Positions 31,786-41,464 are shown, counted from the first letter of the stretch. The stretch is 64,000 nucleotides of DNA from Fusicatenibacter saccharivorans (GCF_027667425.1 NZ_JAQEGR010000001.1:400486-464485); one strand, 5' to 3'. Numbers and translations: made by a program. The notes: generated from the sequence alone by a model not told the origin.

Positions 31786-33474
31786 ATGGCAGCTGAAGAT
31801 GCAGGTGGAAGTGGTGACCTTGCTATCTTGGTCAACACAGAAATGATTGTTCTTAAAGGGGCTGTTAAAGCAGCAGCTTCCGCAGGTAGTGTAACCGGAA
31901 AGGTAGTAAATAAAGCTCTGCTTTCTCCCTTCCGACTGATTCAATTTTGTATGAAACTACATAAGCAACATATAATCTCCACGTCAGACTTCAAAAGTTT
32001 TACACAATTCATGAAAGCCTGTGATGGAGATTATATTATCGCAAATCTCCCCACACGCGATCCGGAACAGTTGGATAAACTCATGGATTCCATGACAGAG
32101 GTTGGAATTACCTACTGTCTCCTTCCTGATCTGGATATTCAGGATTCCTGCCAGCAAATTGCCATACGTGGAAAAGACGTTGCAAAATGGCAGGCATTAT
32201 ACGAATCTTATGTAACAAACCAGCTCGATCTTGGTGGTCCACTGGATTTTGAAGAGTTGAAAGCTCTTACTTCCGGAAATTATAAAATCAAAAGTCTTGC
32301 ACTCGGAGATGCTTCGGAAGATAATGAGCAACTAGAGCAATTCCTGGATATATTGGACGAACGTGGCGTGAACTATTCTGTTCTTCCGGATCTTAAATAT
32401 GGAGATAATCACATCCAGATTGCCGTTGCGAATCAATCTCTGCAACAATTCGCAGCAGCTATTAAAGCATATTTAGAAGAATTTCCGGATGCAGCTAAAA
32501 ATTTGGTAGAAGATATAACTGAACAAGAATATTTTGATTCTGGCCGTATGTCAGAGGAAGATTATATGAAAACAGCTTCGCCGGAAATAAAGGAAAAAAC
32601 CGATCCAAAAAATTGGCAGAAAGGAAAAAATCTGAATGCACAGTCTTTTGAGCAAGCCCTGGCTGGGAAAGAAGTCGATCGTTATGAAACCTTAAAGAAC
32701 CGACCAGGGTTAATCGAACGATATATTCCTTCTCAAAGAGTAGCTGCCAGAAGAGAAGATGAAATTGCGCTGCAGACAGGTGACCGAGAATATGTTCGTA
32801 TTCAGGAAGCTCTTTCCGTTGACAATGGTAAGGGCTTTATTATTTTTCTTGATCCGGAAAAAAATTATAATGTCTATCGTCCGGATGAAAAAGGGATTCT
32901 TCAGACTCCTTCCGGCAGTCTGTCTGGAAAAGAATTTTCCAAGTATACAGAACAATCTGACGAAACACATCGTTTAGATTATATTCCGTATGCAGAAACT
33001 GAAACTCCGTCCGAAGCTCCTCAAAAGCAATCATCAAAAGCAAAATCTATGGAAAAAACTGTTTCACAAAGCTCTCCAGATGTTTCTACTCAAGAAGCAG
33101 CTTTTCCCGTTACCATTAATTGTAGTCTTGTTGATGATATTATGGATGACAAGACTTTTATTTCTCGTATTCCTGGTTCTAAATTGCATATCAAACTTCC
33201 TCTTTTTTCCATTGCTGATGACGGAAAAACTCTTGTTTCAGCAATTGATCCACAAAAGGAATATGAAATTTTTAAAAATGATTCACCAACATCGAATCCT
33301 TTATTGAATATGAAAGGAGCGCAAATACTACCTTATTATGATCCAGTTCGACGCAAAAACATAACAAAACAGTTCGGCCAGAATCAAAATAAGATTTTAA
33401 AGTTTTCTCAAAATCCTGCTTCTAAACACAAGCCTAAATCTTCCCCTATAAGGAAAAAAGACTTAAAGCTTTAA
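31786..33474 (+). CDS. PcfB-like (DUF3801-like) protein with duplicated core
   Basis: 562 residues, ATG after AAAGGAGG. Two tandem copies of a domain: GDYIIANLPTRDPEQLDKLM ... VGITYCLLPDL (about 85-125) and GNYKIKSLALGDASEDNEQL ... RGVNYSVLPDL (about 165-205), the pattern of PcfB/DUF3801 proteins, which are about 150 residues in element 1. The C-terminal half has further globular domains and ends SSPIRKKDLKL. Placed 14 nt ahead of virD4, like pcfB in element 1, so it very likely serves the coupling protein. Confidence 0.7.
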   Translation: MAAEDAGGSGDLAILVNTEMIVLKGAVKAAASAGSVTGKVVNKALLSPFRLIQFCMKLHKQHIISTSDFKSFTQFMKACDGDYIIANLPTRDPEQLDKLMDSMTEVGITYCLLPDLDIQDSCQQIAIRGKDVAKWQALYESYVTNQLDLGGPLDFEELKALTSGNYKIKSLALGDASEDNEQLEQFLDILDERGVNYSVLPDLKYGDNHIQIAVANQSLQQFAAAIKAYLEEFPDAAKNLVEDITEQEYFDSGRMSEEDYMKTASPEIKEKTDPKNWQKGKNLNAQSFEQALAGKEVDRYETLKNRPGLIERYIPSQRVAARREDEIALQTGDREYVRIQEALSVDNGKGFIIFLDPEKNYNVYRPDEKGILQTPSGSLSGKEFSKYTEQSDETHRLDYIPYAETETPSEAPQKQSSKAKSMEKTVSQSSPDVSTQEAAFPVTINCSLVDDIMDDKTFISRIPGSKLHIKLPLFSIADDGKTLVSAIDPQKEYEIFKNDSPTSNPLLNMKGAQILPYYDPVRRKNITKQFGQNQNKILKFSQNPASKHKPKSSPIRKKDLKL

Positions 33475-33488
33475 TATAAGGAGAAAAA

Positions 33489-35804
33489 ATGATAAAGAAA
33501 AAAAAGATTCCAATTAAAAGTCTTGTGCTTATTCTTATTTTGGTCGAATTAATCTGCCTTGTATTTGCAGGTATTTTGGGTGAACCTGGTAATGATATAA
33601 ATCTTAAAACAGCGTCATGGATGAATCATCCATGGCGCTGTTTTAATCAGTACACATTGATTAGTCTTGGATGTGGTCTGACCGGATGGGTATTTTTTCT
33701 TGCGTTTTATTTGGATACGCATCGCAACACACATTCAGACATCGAACATGGTTCTGCAGAATGGGATGATCCGGACACTGCAAATAAACGCATGGCCGAT
33801 CTTAAGCATCCGGAAAATAACCGCATTCTTTCCAAACACGTAAATCAGGCTTTATCCGGTTCGAAATCCTTTCCAAATAATAATATGATTGTTGTCGGTG
33901 CTCCTGGTACCGGTAAATCATTATTTGTGATTGCTCCAAATATTTTAAAATGTATTTCTTCCTATTTATTCATGGACCCTAAAGGTGAACTTGTGGAAAA
34001 ATATGGAAACTATTTGCAAAAGAACGGTTATCAGATCCGTGTTTTGAACTTAAAAAACATGGAATCTTCTGATCGATACAATCCTTTTGTTTATATCCGA
34101 ACAGAAGATGATATTCCACGATTGATTATGAATATTTTCAAGTCTGTGGAACCCCCGGATGCCCAAAAAGGCGACCCTTTCTGGGATGATGGTTGCGCTC
34201 TTTATCTGCAGTCTCTCTTTTATTTCGTGTGGGCTGTATCTGTACCAGATAAAAAAAAGATTTTTGCAGAAGCCGGTTTAAAATGGGAACCTGTATATGC
34301 TACGCAAACTTTAAATCAAGTAACAAAGCTCATGCAGCTGGAAAGTAAAAAAGTACCACCTCGCTCTGAGGATGAAGAAGAGTCCACAGAATTATCTTTA
34401 TTAATGGATGCATTAGCAGATATGTATCCAGATCATCCAGCTGTCAGAGATTATCGTAAATTAAAAGAAGGTGCGCCCGAAACAGTTGCTTCCGTTCTTT
34501 TAATTTTAAATGGAAAATTCAAGTTCTTTTATTCGAAATCTATTCAGCGCATTTTTGAAGCAGATGATATGAACTTATGGGAACTTGGAACCGGTTGGCA
34601 CAGGGATGGAAAAAGTAAAGTAGCATTATTTCTAGTCCTAAAAGAAAACGATAGCAGCTACAATTTTGTGGGAAATATGCTTTATCAACAGCTGTTCGAT
34701 GAACTTTTGGTAGAAGCAGATCAGAATTACCATGGTGTTCTTCCTATTCGTGTTGAGTGTTGGATGGACGAGTTTGGCAACGGGTTACGGCCGGAAGGTT
34801 TTGAACATTTAATCACAACCCTTCGATCTCGTAACATTGCTGTCATGCTGTTCCTGCAATCAATTAGTCAGCTGCAAACCATGTACAAGGGTGACGGATG
34901 GAAAGTATTCATGGATTCCTGTGCTGTATTTTTATTTCTTGGTTCCGGCCGTGGTGCGTATGACACCCAGGAAACTATCAGTAAAATGTTGGGTGCTGCC
35001 ACAATCGAAAAGGCATCCGGTAGTGTTTCATACGGTCAAAACGGAAGCAGCAGCACAAGCTACGATCGCCTGCAGCGTTCGCTTATGGATGCAAATGAAG
35101 TTGCACAAATGGATAAAGACAGTTGCATCATTCTTCCATTTGCAAGTAAACCAATCATCGACAAAAAATATAAGCCATTCCATGATCCCTCTTATTTGAA
35201 GGCAAAAAAATATGGACCTTATACCCATCCAGTTGAAATTTTCCGTGATAAAAACGGAAACCTGCATACAGTAAATCACCAGGAGAAATTTTATTTTCCG
35301 GATGAAGGTCTTCAAGCAAAAATACGCGATGATCTAAAAGAAGGGAAATCTTCCGGCATGTTATTCGAACTCAGCGAAGATGAATTTTGTTCTCTGGATC
35401 TGGATGATCCGAAACTGAATGGCCCGCAAGGAAATCTTTTTTTGCTTCAACAGTTAAAGAAATTGGAAGATGATAGTGCCACTTTAAAATTACAGAATGC
35501 TGTCAACGAAAAAATGAATTCTGTAATTTATGATACGTCAGACAACACATCCTCCTTGGAGGCAGATGAAGAATCTGCCGCAGAAACCATTTCTGTTTAT
35601 GATGTGCGTCAATCTTGGGATCTTTCCGGGAATCTGGAAGATGTTATCCGAAGATATATACTCGAACTTTCCGAAGATGAAGTATCAAACATCACAGAAG
35701 CTATGAATCGGCATATCCCGGAAAAGAAGATCAAAGATTGTTTAACTCTTCCACCGGAAAAATTATGTCTTATGCTGCAGTTTTATATGAAACAAGCAAA
35801 CTAA
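33489..35804 (+). CDS. virD4: VirD4/TraG-type coupling ATPase of element 2
   Basis: 771 residues, ATG 33489 after AAGGAG. Two N-terminal membrane segments (about 10-30 and 54-76), Walker A GAPGTGKS at about 138-145, MDPKGELVEKYG following, Walker B WMDEFGNG at about 425. The last 65 residues (WDLSGNLEDVIRRYILEL..., from about 705) are a separate module also found in the proteins at 29942 and 30206. Longer than the coupling protein of element 1 by this module and an acidic linker. It delivers the relaxase of this element to a T4SS not seen here. Confidence 0.95.
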   Translation: MIKKKKIPIKSLVLILILVELICLVFAGILGEPGNDINLKTASWMNHPWRCFNQYTLISLGCGLTGWVFFLAFYLDTHRNTHSDIEHGSAEWDDPDTANKRMADLKHPENNRILSKHVNQALSGSKSFPNNNMIVVGAPGTGKSLFVIAPNILKCISSYLFMDPKGELVEKYGNYLQKNGYQIRVLNLKNMESSDRYNPFVYIRTEDDIPRLIMNIFKSVEPPDAQKGDPFWDDGCALYLQSLFYFVWAVSVPDKKKIFAEAGLKWEPVYATQTLNQVTKLMQLESKKVPPRSEDEEESTELSLLMDALADMYPDHPAVRDYRKLKEGAPETVASVLLILNGKFKFFYSKSIQRIFEADDMNLWELGTGWHRDGKSKVALFLVLKENDSSYNFVGNMLYQQLFDELLVEADQNYHGVLPIRVECWMDEFGNGLRPEGFEHLITTLRSRNIAVMLFLQSISQLQTMYKGDGWKVFMDSCAVFLFLGSGRGAYDTQETISKMLGAATIEKASGSVSYGQNGSSSTSYDRLQRSLMDANEVAQMDKDSCIILPFASKPIIDKKYKPFHDPSYLKAKKYGPYTHPVEIFRDKNGNLHTVNHQEKFYFPDEGLQAKIRDDLKEGKSSGMLFELSEDEFCSLDLDDPKLNGPQGNLFLLQQLKKLEDDSATLKLQNAVNEKMNSVIYDTSDNTSSLEADEESAAETISVYDVRQSWDLSGNLEDVIRRYILELSEDEVSNITEAMNRHIPEKKIKDCLTLPPEKLCLMLQFYMKQAN

Positions 35805-35830
35805 AGTAACTTAGAGAGGAAGTATACCTT

Positions 35831-36886
35831 ATGGCCGAAGAGAAAAAAAACAGATCAGAGGAACTAGAAAGTCTGGATAAGAAAATCAATGAGATTATTA
35901 ATGGATGGAATCAAAATCCGGAAGAGATTGTTGAATTTTTACAGTTCTCCAGCAAATTTTCTTACGCTTATTCACCACGCAACATGATGCTCATTGCTCA
36001 ACAGCAAAGAGGAGCTTTACTCTGTAAATCCTTTAAAGCCTGGAAAGAACTTGGTTACTCTGTAAAAAAAGGTGAGCATGGAATGGAAGTGTACGTCCAT
36101 ACACCGATCACTATTTTAAAAACAGATGATGGAGATATTCCTTATAGTAAAGCATCCAAAGAACAGCAGGCCGCTTATGATGTCGGAGAAATAGAAGGAG
36201 AGAAACTTTCGTATTTCAAAAAAGGATATACATTTGATATTACGCAGACAAACTTTCCTCCGGAAAAATATCCAAAGCTTCTTGACCGTGGAATTCCATC
36301 TGAATTTCACAGAAGCTGCACAAATATATTAAAAGAATACTGTGAAGAGAATCTTGGGCTTAAAGTTTTTCTGCAAGACCAGGAACAAAATATTAAAGGA
36401 GTTTCCCTTTATGGCTATCACAGTCCGTCAGAACACGAAATTCATATTGCTTCAACTTTACAGGATACCGCTGCTTTCTCAACATTAACACATGAATTCG
36501 GACACGCTCTTGCACATGGATCTGTCGAAGAATCTCTGAATACAAATTTGCATCAAAAAGAATTTGAAGCTGATGTTATGAGTATTATGTTTTGTCAACA
36601 CTATGGGCTTGAAATAACCGACGAAAGAAAGAGTCATCTTTCTGGTCATTACAAAGATTGGAAAAAATCCGATCCGAACAATTTTCATCCGGATAAAAGT
36701 ATGCGGAAAATGTTTGACTTATTTAGGGAACACTCAACTGTCCTGGATCAAAAAATAGTTAAAGCTTTTCCAGAGCTTGCAACAAAATTACTTCCGCAAG
36801 AACTAGAAGTGAATTCAGAAAAAAAGAAAGTTGTAAATAAAACTGCTAAGAGAAAACCAAAGAAAAAGAAAACACCAAGACTGTAA
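35831..36886 (+). CDS. ardC: ArdC-like antirestriction protein with zincin domain
   Basis: 351 residues. N-terminal ssDNA-binding-like domain (residues 15-100: FSYAYSPRNMMLIAQQQRGA, AWKELGYSVKKGEHGMEVYV), followed by a metallopeptidase-like domain with HEFGHALAH at about 221-229 and a downstream acidic ligand in EFEADVMS. ArdC of plasmid pSa protects incoming single strands and is sent into the recipient. The tail KRKPKKKKTPRL is nearly the same as that of the kinase at 41558, which would fit a shared export signal (inference). Confidence 0.85.
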   Translation: MAEEKKNRSEELESLDKKINEIINGWNQNPEEIVEFLQFSSKFSYAYSPRNMMLIAQQQRGALLCKSFKAWKELGYSVKKGEHGMEVYVHTPITILKTDDGDIPYSKASKEQQAAYDVGEIEGEKLSYFKKGYTFDITQTNFPPEKYPKLLDRGIPSEFHRSCTNILKEYCEENLGLKVFLQDQEQNIKGVSLYGYHSPSEHEIHIASTLQDTAAFSTLTHEFGHALAHGSVEESLNTNLHQKEFEADVMSIMFCQHYGLEITDERKSHLSGHYKDWKKSDPNNFHPDKSMRKMFDLFREHSTVLDQKIVKAFPELATKLLPQELEVNSEKKKVVNKTAKRKPKKKKTPRL

Positions 36887-36898
36887 ATACGATTTTTT

Positions 36899-37474
36899 AT
36901 GAAGAAGAAAAATAGATGCGCAGACGAATTTCCATCCAGCAGTAACAGAAAATACATCGGCTATCCAGATAGTGCGTATATACATTATGATGAAGTTGGT
37001 GCAGTGCTTTTTATTTTTCGAGCAAATCCTTCTTTGAAAGAATTGGATGGATTCGAAAAAAAATTTGAAATTCGAATAACAGAATTTTCAAAAATCATGT
37101 TTATCTCTTTTCGCTTTGGATCTTCTGACTGGTGCAGCATCTCATATTCTCCATACTTAGACACATGGCAGAGCAAACAATTTATTTTTCCGAATTGTAA
37201 GTACGGAATAAATTTATTCATAGCACTTTTCGATACATCAACCGGAAAAATATTAAGGGCCAGGATGCTCGATCTTCCGTGCCTCTTTTCAAAAAAAATA
37301 CGCTCTGCCATTGTACTGCAGGCACTGCAGCCATTCAATAAAGAGAAATATATTAAAGTTATTAAGCAGTTTACTTTTTTTCATTCGCAAGAAGAAATTG
37401 CAGTGCAAAGCAAATTATCATCACGCTGCACAGTCCATTATCGTGCATCACAGACTGTCCCTATACAAAAATAA
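36899..37474 (+). CDS. Hypothetical protein
   Basis: 191 residues, 12 nt after the ArdC-like gene, without a good ribosome binding site. Contains KYIGYPDSAYIHYDEVGAVL, DWCSISYSPYLD and later KKIRSAIVLQALQPFN. Aromatic-rich, beta-type, followed by a helical end. No family recognised. Probably cotranscribed with ardC. Confidence 0.5.
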   Translation: MKKKNRCADEFPSSSNRKYIGYPDSAYIHYDEVGAVLFIFRANPSLKELDGFEKKFEIRITEFSKIMFISFRFGSSDWCSISYSPYLDTWQSKQFIFPNCKYGINLFIALFDTSTGKILRARMLDLPCLFSKKIRSAIVLQALQPFNKEKYIKVIKQFTFFHSQEEIAVQSKLSSRCTVHYRASQTVPIQK

Positions 37475-37568
37475 TGAATTATTTTCACACCACACATTTC
37501 AAAATAATCAGAAAAATGCAGAATCACTATTCTGTGTTTCATAAAAAATTAAAAGTGAGGTAACTAAA

Positions 37569-37964
37569 ATGGAAAGAAAAAAAACTCAGGCAACAACAGC
37601 AAAGTTAAAAAAGGTTCAGACCGAAATCAAAAAGACAAAGGATAAACTCAATAAACTTATGGCAGAAGAGGAACGTTTGACTGTTCAGTATCAGACAGAA
37701 AGTTACGAAGAGACTTTAGCTTATTTGAAGTCTGCAAGCAAAAATGGAAAGCCAGATCTTGAAGAGATGTGGAAGTTTTTGCAGAGCACTTATTCTCCTG
37801 AGTTGAAAAATTCAGTTTCACAATCGACCGGAAATTCTGCACCTTCAGAAGAATCAACTGATGACGTAGAAGAAAATTCTGAAACAGAAGAAACATCCAG
37901 CACTGTTCCGGAACAAAAAATTTCTCATTATGATTCAAATGATCTTGAGTTTTTAGCTGACTAA
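37569..37964 (+). CDS. Short coiled-coil protein (DUF4315-like arrangement)
   Basis: 131 residues, ATG 37569 after GAGG. Residues 8-50 are a Lys/Glu coiled coil (KLKKVQTEIKKTKDKLNKLM), then TESYEETLAYLKSASKNGKP and an acidic Ser/Glu-rich tail. The organisation recalls DUF4315 proteins of element 1, but the similarity is loose. A terminator follows. Confidence 0.6.
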   Translation: MERKKTQATTAKLKKVQTEIKKTKDKLNKLMAEEERLTVQYQTESYEETLAYLKSASKNGKPDLEEMWKFLQSTYSPELKNSVSQSTGNSAPSEESTDDVEENSETEETSSTVPEQKISHYDSNDLEFLAD

Positions 37965-37971
37965 TTTTTTG

Positions 37972-38007
37972 CGGGACATCCTTTTGGGGTGAGGACGTCC
38001 CGTTTTT
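37972..38007 (+). terminator. Rho-independent terminator
   Basis: CGGGACATCC pairs with GGACGTCCCG (one mismatch), followed by five T. Confidence 0.85.
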
Positions 38008-38028
38008 CAAATAGAATCGAGGTAGCAA

Positions 38029-38313
38029 ATGGAAAGCAAAAATTATCATTTCAATGTGAGCAATCCCGAATTGATTTCAAAAATTGAACGCTTCAATGAA
38101 TATGGATTTGCAAACCGAACTGATTTTTTTCTTGAAGCAATAAAAGCATATGACACAATTTTCACTCCAGAAAATTCTTTGAAAAAACTCATCACAGACG
38201 CAGTGATGGATGGAATTGTTGGAGCATTGAACATAGAAACAAACACAACTGATGATGGTGATAAAACAAATTTTGAAGACAGTGATGAAGATTATCTCAT
38301 CTACATTAAGTAA
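38029..38313 (+). CDS. Ribbon-helix-helix protein
   Basis: 94 residues, ATG 38029 after GAGG. N-terminal YHFNVSNPELISKIERFNEY and NRTDFFLEAIKAYD form a typical ribbon-helix-helix DNA-binding unit; the C-terminus is acidic. Standing next to the repeat-rich stretch 38316-38610 and the mobilization genes, it is a likely oriT-binding accessory or autoregulator. Confidence 0.7.
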   Translation: MESKNYHFNVSNPELISKIERFNEYGFANRTDFFLEAIKAYDTIFTPENSLKKLITDAVMDGIVGALNIETNTTDDGDKTNFEDSDEDYLIYIK

Positions 38314-38315
38314 GA

Positions 38316-38610
38316 ATTGTAAAAATTTACATTACCTTATACCTACGCTCGATATAAAATCGAGCAAAAGGGGTCTTAGGGGACTCCCTAACAAGATGCA
38401 AATTGTTTACAATTTGCGTATCTTGCTAATTAAGAAATAGGAATGTGTTTCTTATGGTCGTAAAACGTCCATGAGCCTGCAGCCCCAGTGTTTATGCGGC
38501 TTTCCGGGATTTTCATAAAAAACGCATTTTTCTCCACAAAAAGCCCATGGTCATAAAACGTCCATGGATATTTTTGTCATGGTCGTAAAACGTCCATGGG
38601 CTTTTTTTAA
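38316..38610. other. Candidate origin of transfer (oriT) with iterons and inverted repeats
   Basis: Gene-free 300 nt ahead of MobC and relaxase. Inverted repeats: GCTCGAT/ATCGAGC (38347-38365), TTAGGG/CCCTAA (38376-38391), CAAGAT...ATCTTG enclosing GCAAATTGT/ACAATTTGC (38392-38425), and AAAAAGCCCATGG/CCATGGGCTTTTT (38538-38606). Three direct copies of a 20-bp element with arms ATGG and CCATG around TCGTAAAACGT (38454-38473, 38547-38566, 38579-38598). Such clusters next to mob genes are typical oriT. The last hairpin with its T-run could also attenuate mobC transcription. Confidence 0.65.
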
Positions 38611-38663
38611 TTGATTTGTCTCGAAAATTTTTATCACCGAGTACAGAAAAGAGGAAAGTATTG

Positions 38664-39059
38664 ATGGAAAAAGAAAATAAAAAAGCAACTGCCTCTGAGA
38701 AACTGACGAAGGTAGTTGCCATTCGAATTTCTCAAACTGATTATGATATTTTTTTAGAAAAAGCAAAAATGGAAAATCCGGAATCCACAAAAATAAATAT
38801 TTCAAAATACTTATGCAGCGTTTTACACGATTCCACAATTTCAAATTTTCATTTTTTAAAAAAGAATTTTCGTCAAGTCGAACAGGCCTTACTCAATATT
38901 GACAGCAAACTTTTGCAGATCGAAAAAAATTCGGCAGGATCTTTTTATCCGGAAGAAATGTTGGAAAAAATCTCTGAATGTAAACGGCAGCTTGAAAAAT
39001 TAGAGTTTGATTTTCAAAAATTGGAAGAGGAGATTTCAAAATGGCAATCACCAAACTGA
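38664..39059 (+). CDS. MobC-like relaxosome accessory protein
   Basis: 131 residues from ATG 38664, 8 nt after GAGGA. N-terminal ribbon-helix-helix-like part (LTKVVAIRISQTDYDIFLEK, then INISKYLCSVLHD) and C-terminal coiled coil with NFRQVEQALLNIDSKL. It overlaps the relaxase gene by 19 nt. It would bind oriT and assist nicking. Divergent from the MobC of element 1. Confidence 0.7.
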   Translation: MEKENKKATASEKLTKVVAIRISQTDYDIFLEKAKMENPESTKINISKYLCSVLHDSTISNFHFLKKNFRQVEQALLNIDSKLLQIEKNSAGSFYPEEMLEKISECKRQLEKLEFDFQKLEEEISKWQSPN

Positions 39060-40423
39060 GTCATGTCAAAGAACGGAAATCCGGAAATCCTAACGCAGGA
39101 CTCTATAATTGCATTGATTATATTTTGAATCCTGACAAAACAGAAGAGCGTTATATCGGAGGAAACGCGGGTTCCACTACACAGGAAGTATATAACCGGA
39201 TGATGGCAACAAAACAAGAATTTCGCAAATTGGATGGCCGACAATGTTATCACTTCATTATTAGTTTCGCACCAGGCGAAACGGATGCTATCACCTGCTT
39301 CAATATTGCTCAGGATTTTTGTGAAAAATATCTCGCCGGAAAATATGAATACGTTTTTTCTGTCCATACAGATCACGCGCATATGCACGCTCACATAGTT
39401 TTTAATTCTGTCAGTTTAGTAGACGGAGTAAAGTATCATTATTCAGATGGACAGTGGAAGAGTAACATTCAACCGATAACGGATCAGCTTTGCGAAAAAT
39501 ATGGACTGAAAAAATTGACTTACGTTCCAGGAAAAAGAAAAGGCGTTGATTATGGAACATGGAGGGAAAAGAAAGATCCATCCGGAAGTCAACGATTACG
39601 TGAAGCTATTGACATGGCAATAGCGCAATCTGATTCCTACGATGATTTTCTTTCTATAATGAGGAAGTCATATCAAGTAAAAATTGGGTTTTCACAAAAA
39701 TGGAATTCTGAATATCTTTCATTTAAAGATTTTAAAACTCCGGCCGGACGATACCGTAGAAATTACGTTCTTGGAAAATCATACACTGTCGCAAGTATTC
39801 AAAAGCGCATTTCATTAAATAAGATGGAAATTCCAGAATCATTAAAACGACTGCCACCACATATTCGAGGTTTTGAATCTTCCATCGGCTCTGGTTTTCG
39901 TTCAGCAAATGGTTTATACCTTACGCAGCATCAAAAACGTTATATGATTCCATACTGGAGGTTAAAAAATTCCGAACGCACAGTTACTAGTGGCACAGGG
40001 AACATTCGAGAATATTCAAAAGAGGCTGATAGAAATTTGCGTGACCTGCAAACCGTGCAAGATAATAAAATTCGAACCGTTCAGGATTTGTCCTCCCGCT
40101 TGGATGAATTGAATCAAATGACCGATTCCATTCGAAGAGAACTTCGTGCAATACAGTCTAGCCGTGAAGATTCAGAAACAGAGAATGTCATTTCCGAATA
40201 TCTTTCCATTCAAAGTGCATTTGCGAATGCCGCTGTTCCTATTGAAATGGAAGGGAAATTTGAAAACCGATTGGATGAGATCGAAGAAAACTATCCGATC
40301 GAAGAATTGATACACCAAAAAGAATCTAATAGTAAAAAAGAAAAACAACTACAGAAAGAAATCAAAAATTTGCAACAGGCATCCAGACGTTTATCAAAAT
40401 TAAAAAAGATCCAAAAGAGATAA
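39041..40423 (+). CDS. MobP/VirD2-type relaxase of element 2
   Basis: 460 residues, ATG 39041 after GAGGAG. N-terminal HVKERKSGNPNAGLYNCIDY with the likely catalytic tyrosine, then the histidine triad HTDHAHMHAHIVFNSV at about 108-123. Central part YGTWREKKDP..., C-terminal coiled coil from about residue 320, ending KLKKIQKR. It nicks and leads the transferred strand of element 2. Different family branch from the relaxase at 15437, so the window has two independent transfer origins plus that of element 3. Confidence 0.9.
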   Translation: MAITKLSHVKERKSGNPNAGLYNCIDYILNPDKTEERYIGGNAGSTTQEVYNRMMATKQEFRKLDGRQCYHFIISFAPGETDAITCFNIAQDFCEKYLAGKYEYVFSVHTDHAHMHAHIVFNSVSLVDGVKYHYSDGQWKSNIQPITDQLCEKYGLKKLTYVPGKRKGVDYGTWREKKDPSGSQRLREAIDMAIAQSDSYDDFLSIMRKSYQVKIGFSQKWNSEYLSFKDFKTPAGRYRRNYVLGKSYTVASIQKRISLNKMEIPESLKRLPPHIRGFESSIGSGFRSANGLYLTQHQKRYMIPYWRLKNSERTVTSGTGNIREYSKEADRNLRDLQTVQDNKIRTVQDLSSRLDELNQMTDSIRRELRAIQSSREDSETENVISEYLSIQSAFANAAVPIEMEGKFENRLDEIEENYPIEELIHQKESNSKKEKQLQKEIKNLQQASRRLSKLKKIQKR

Positions 40424-40438
40424 AGAGGAGTAGTGAAA

Positions 40439-41464
40439 ATGGCTTTCCAAAAATATTCTGAAGAAAAACGTAATGAAATTTTAGATTCTCAACAGGAAAA
40501 AAATGCGCGTGGAAAAATAAGTTTATTACTGAATTTGGGATTTCCCAAAGATTGGATTGAAAAAATGCTTCCTTATATAAATGAGGATACTACATCATGG
40601 CAATTACGCATGATCAGTCTTTTCGATCAAGATCCGGAAGATCTCGTAGCCATGTTGGAAGATTCCGTAAAAAATTCTTCTGTAGAAATTTTTCAGTCTA
40701 TTCGGAAGAAATATTATATTGAAAAAAAAAGCAGTGCAGATATTGAACAGATTCAAAAATCAATGGAGCAATACGTTCCATTGATTCATAACCAACTAGA
40801 CGCTTACAACGAAATGTCCGCTTTGTTGCAGCAGCAATTTGCCGTCCAGCAAGAGAAAGATGATCTACATAAATCTAAAGGTGACCTGCAAGAAAGAATA
40901 AATGCTATGCAGAAGGAGCATGAAAAAATTTCCATTGAGAAGGAAGATATTTTTCATCAGCTGCAGGATTCAGAGAAAGAAAAAATTTCCATTCAGCAAC
41001 AACTCGTTGATGCGACTGAATCGCTGCAGAAATCTCAGGGAACTGCAGCTTCTTATGAAAAACAAATTGCTATTCTGAATAATAGAATTGATGAACTTGA
41101 AAAGCAGTTGGAAGTATATCAAGCTAAAGAAAATGAAATTGCCCAGGAAGAAGAGAAGCAGCTTGAACACATTCCCGTTAAACGTCGAATAATCTGGTCA
41201 TCTTTTTTTCATGACTCTAAAATAAAACGCAAAGAAGAACTAGACATTCAAGAACAGGCTGAACGTGAGAGACTTGCAAAGGAATACATTTATGATCCAT
41301 CCCATTCTGAAGAACAGGCTGCGCTTTTTCTCGATGCAGCAGGAACAGAAGAGTGGACCTTAGAAGATCTTCGAACACTTGCTGCACAATCAGATATTGA
41401 CAGCATGAAAATATTACAGCGTAAAATAGAACAGCTGCATAAAGCTTCACAGAAAAAAAAATAA
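40439..41464 (+). CDS. Coiled-coil protein downstream of the relaxase
   Basis: 341 residues, ATG 40439 after AGAGGAG (GTG 40433 is too close). Residues 25-90 globular (LLLNLGFPKDWIEKMLPYIN), 100-240 long Gln/Glu/Lys coiled coil, then IPVKRRIIWSSFFHDSKIKR and a helical end. Possibly a relaxosome scaffold or segregation helper. No family recognised. Confidence 0.6.
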   Translation: MAFQKYSEEKRNEILDSQQEKNARGKISLLLNLGFPKDWIEKMLPYINEDTTSWQLRMISLFDQDPEDLVAMLEDSVKNSSVEIFQSIRKKYYIEKKSSADIEQIQKSMEQYVPLIHNQLDAYNEMSALLQQQFAVQQEKDDLHKSKGDLQERINAMQKEHEKISIEKEDIFHQLQDSEKEKISIQQQLVDATESLQKSQGTAASYEKQIAILNNRIDELEKQLEVYQAKENEIAQEEEKQLEHIPVKRRIIWSSFFHDSKIKRKEELDIQEQAERERLAKEYIYDPSHSEEQAALFLDAAGTEEWTLEDLRTLAAQSDIDSMKILQRKIEQLHKASQKKK

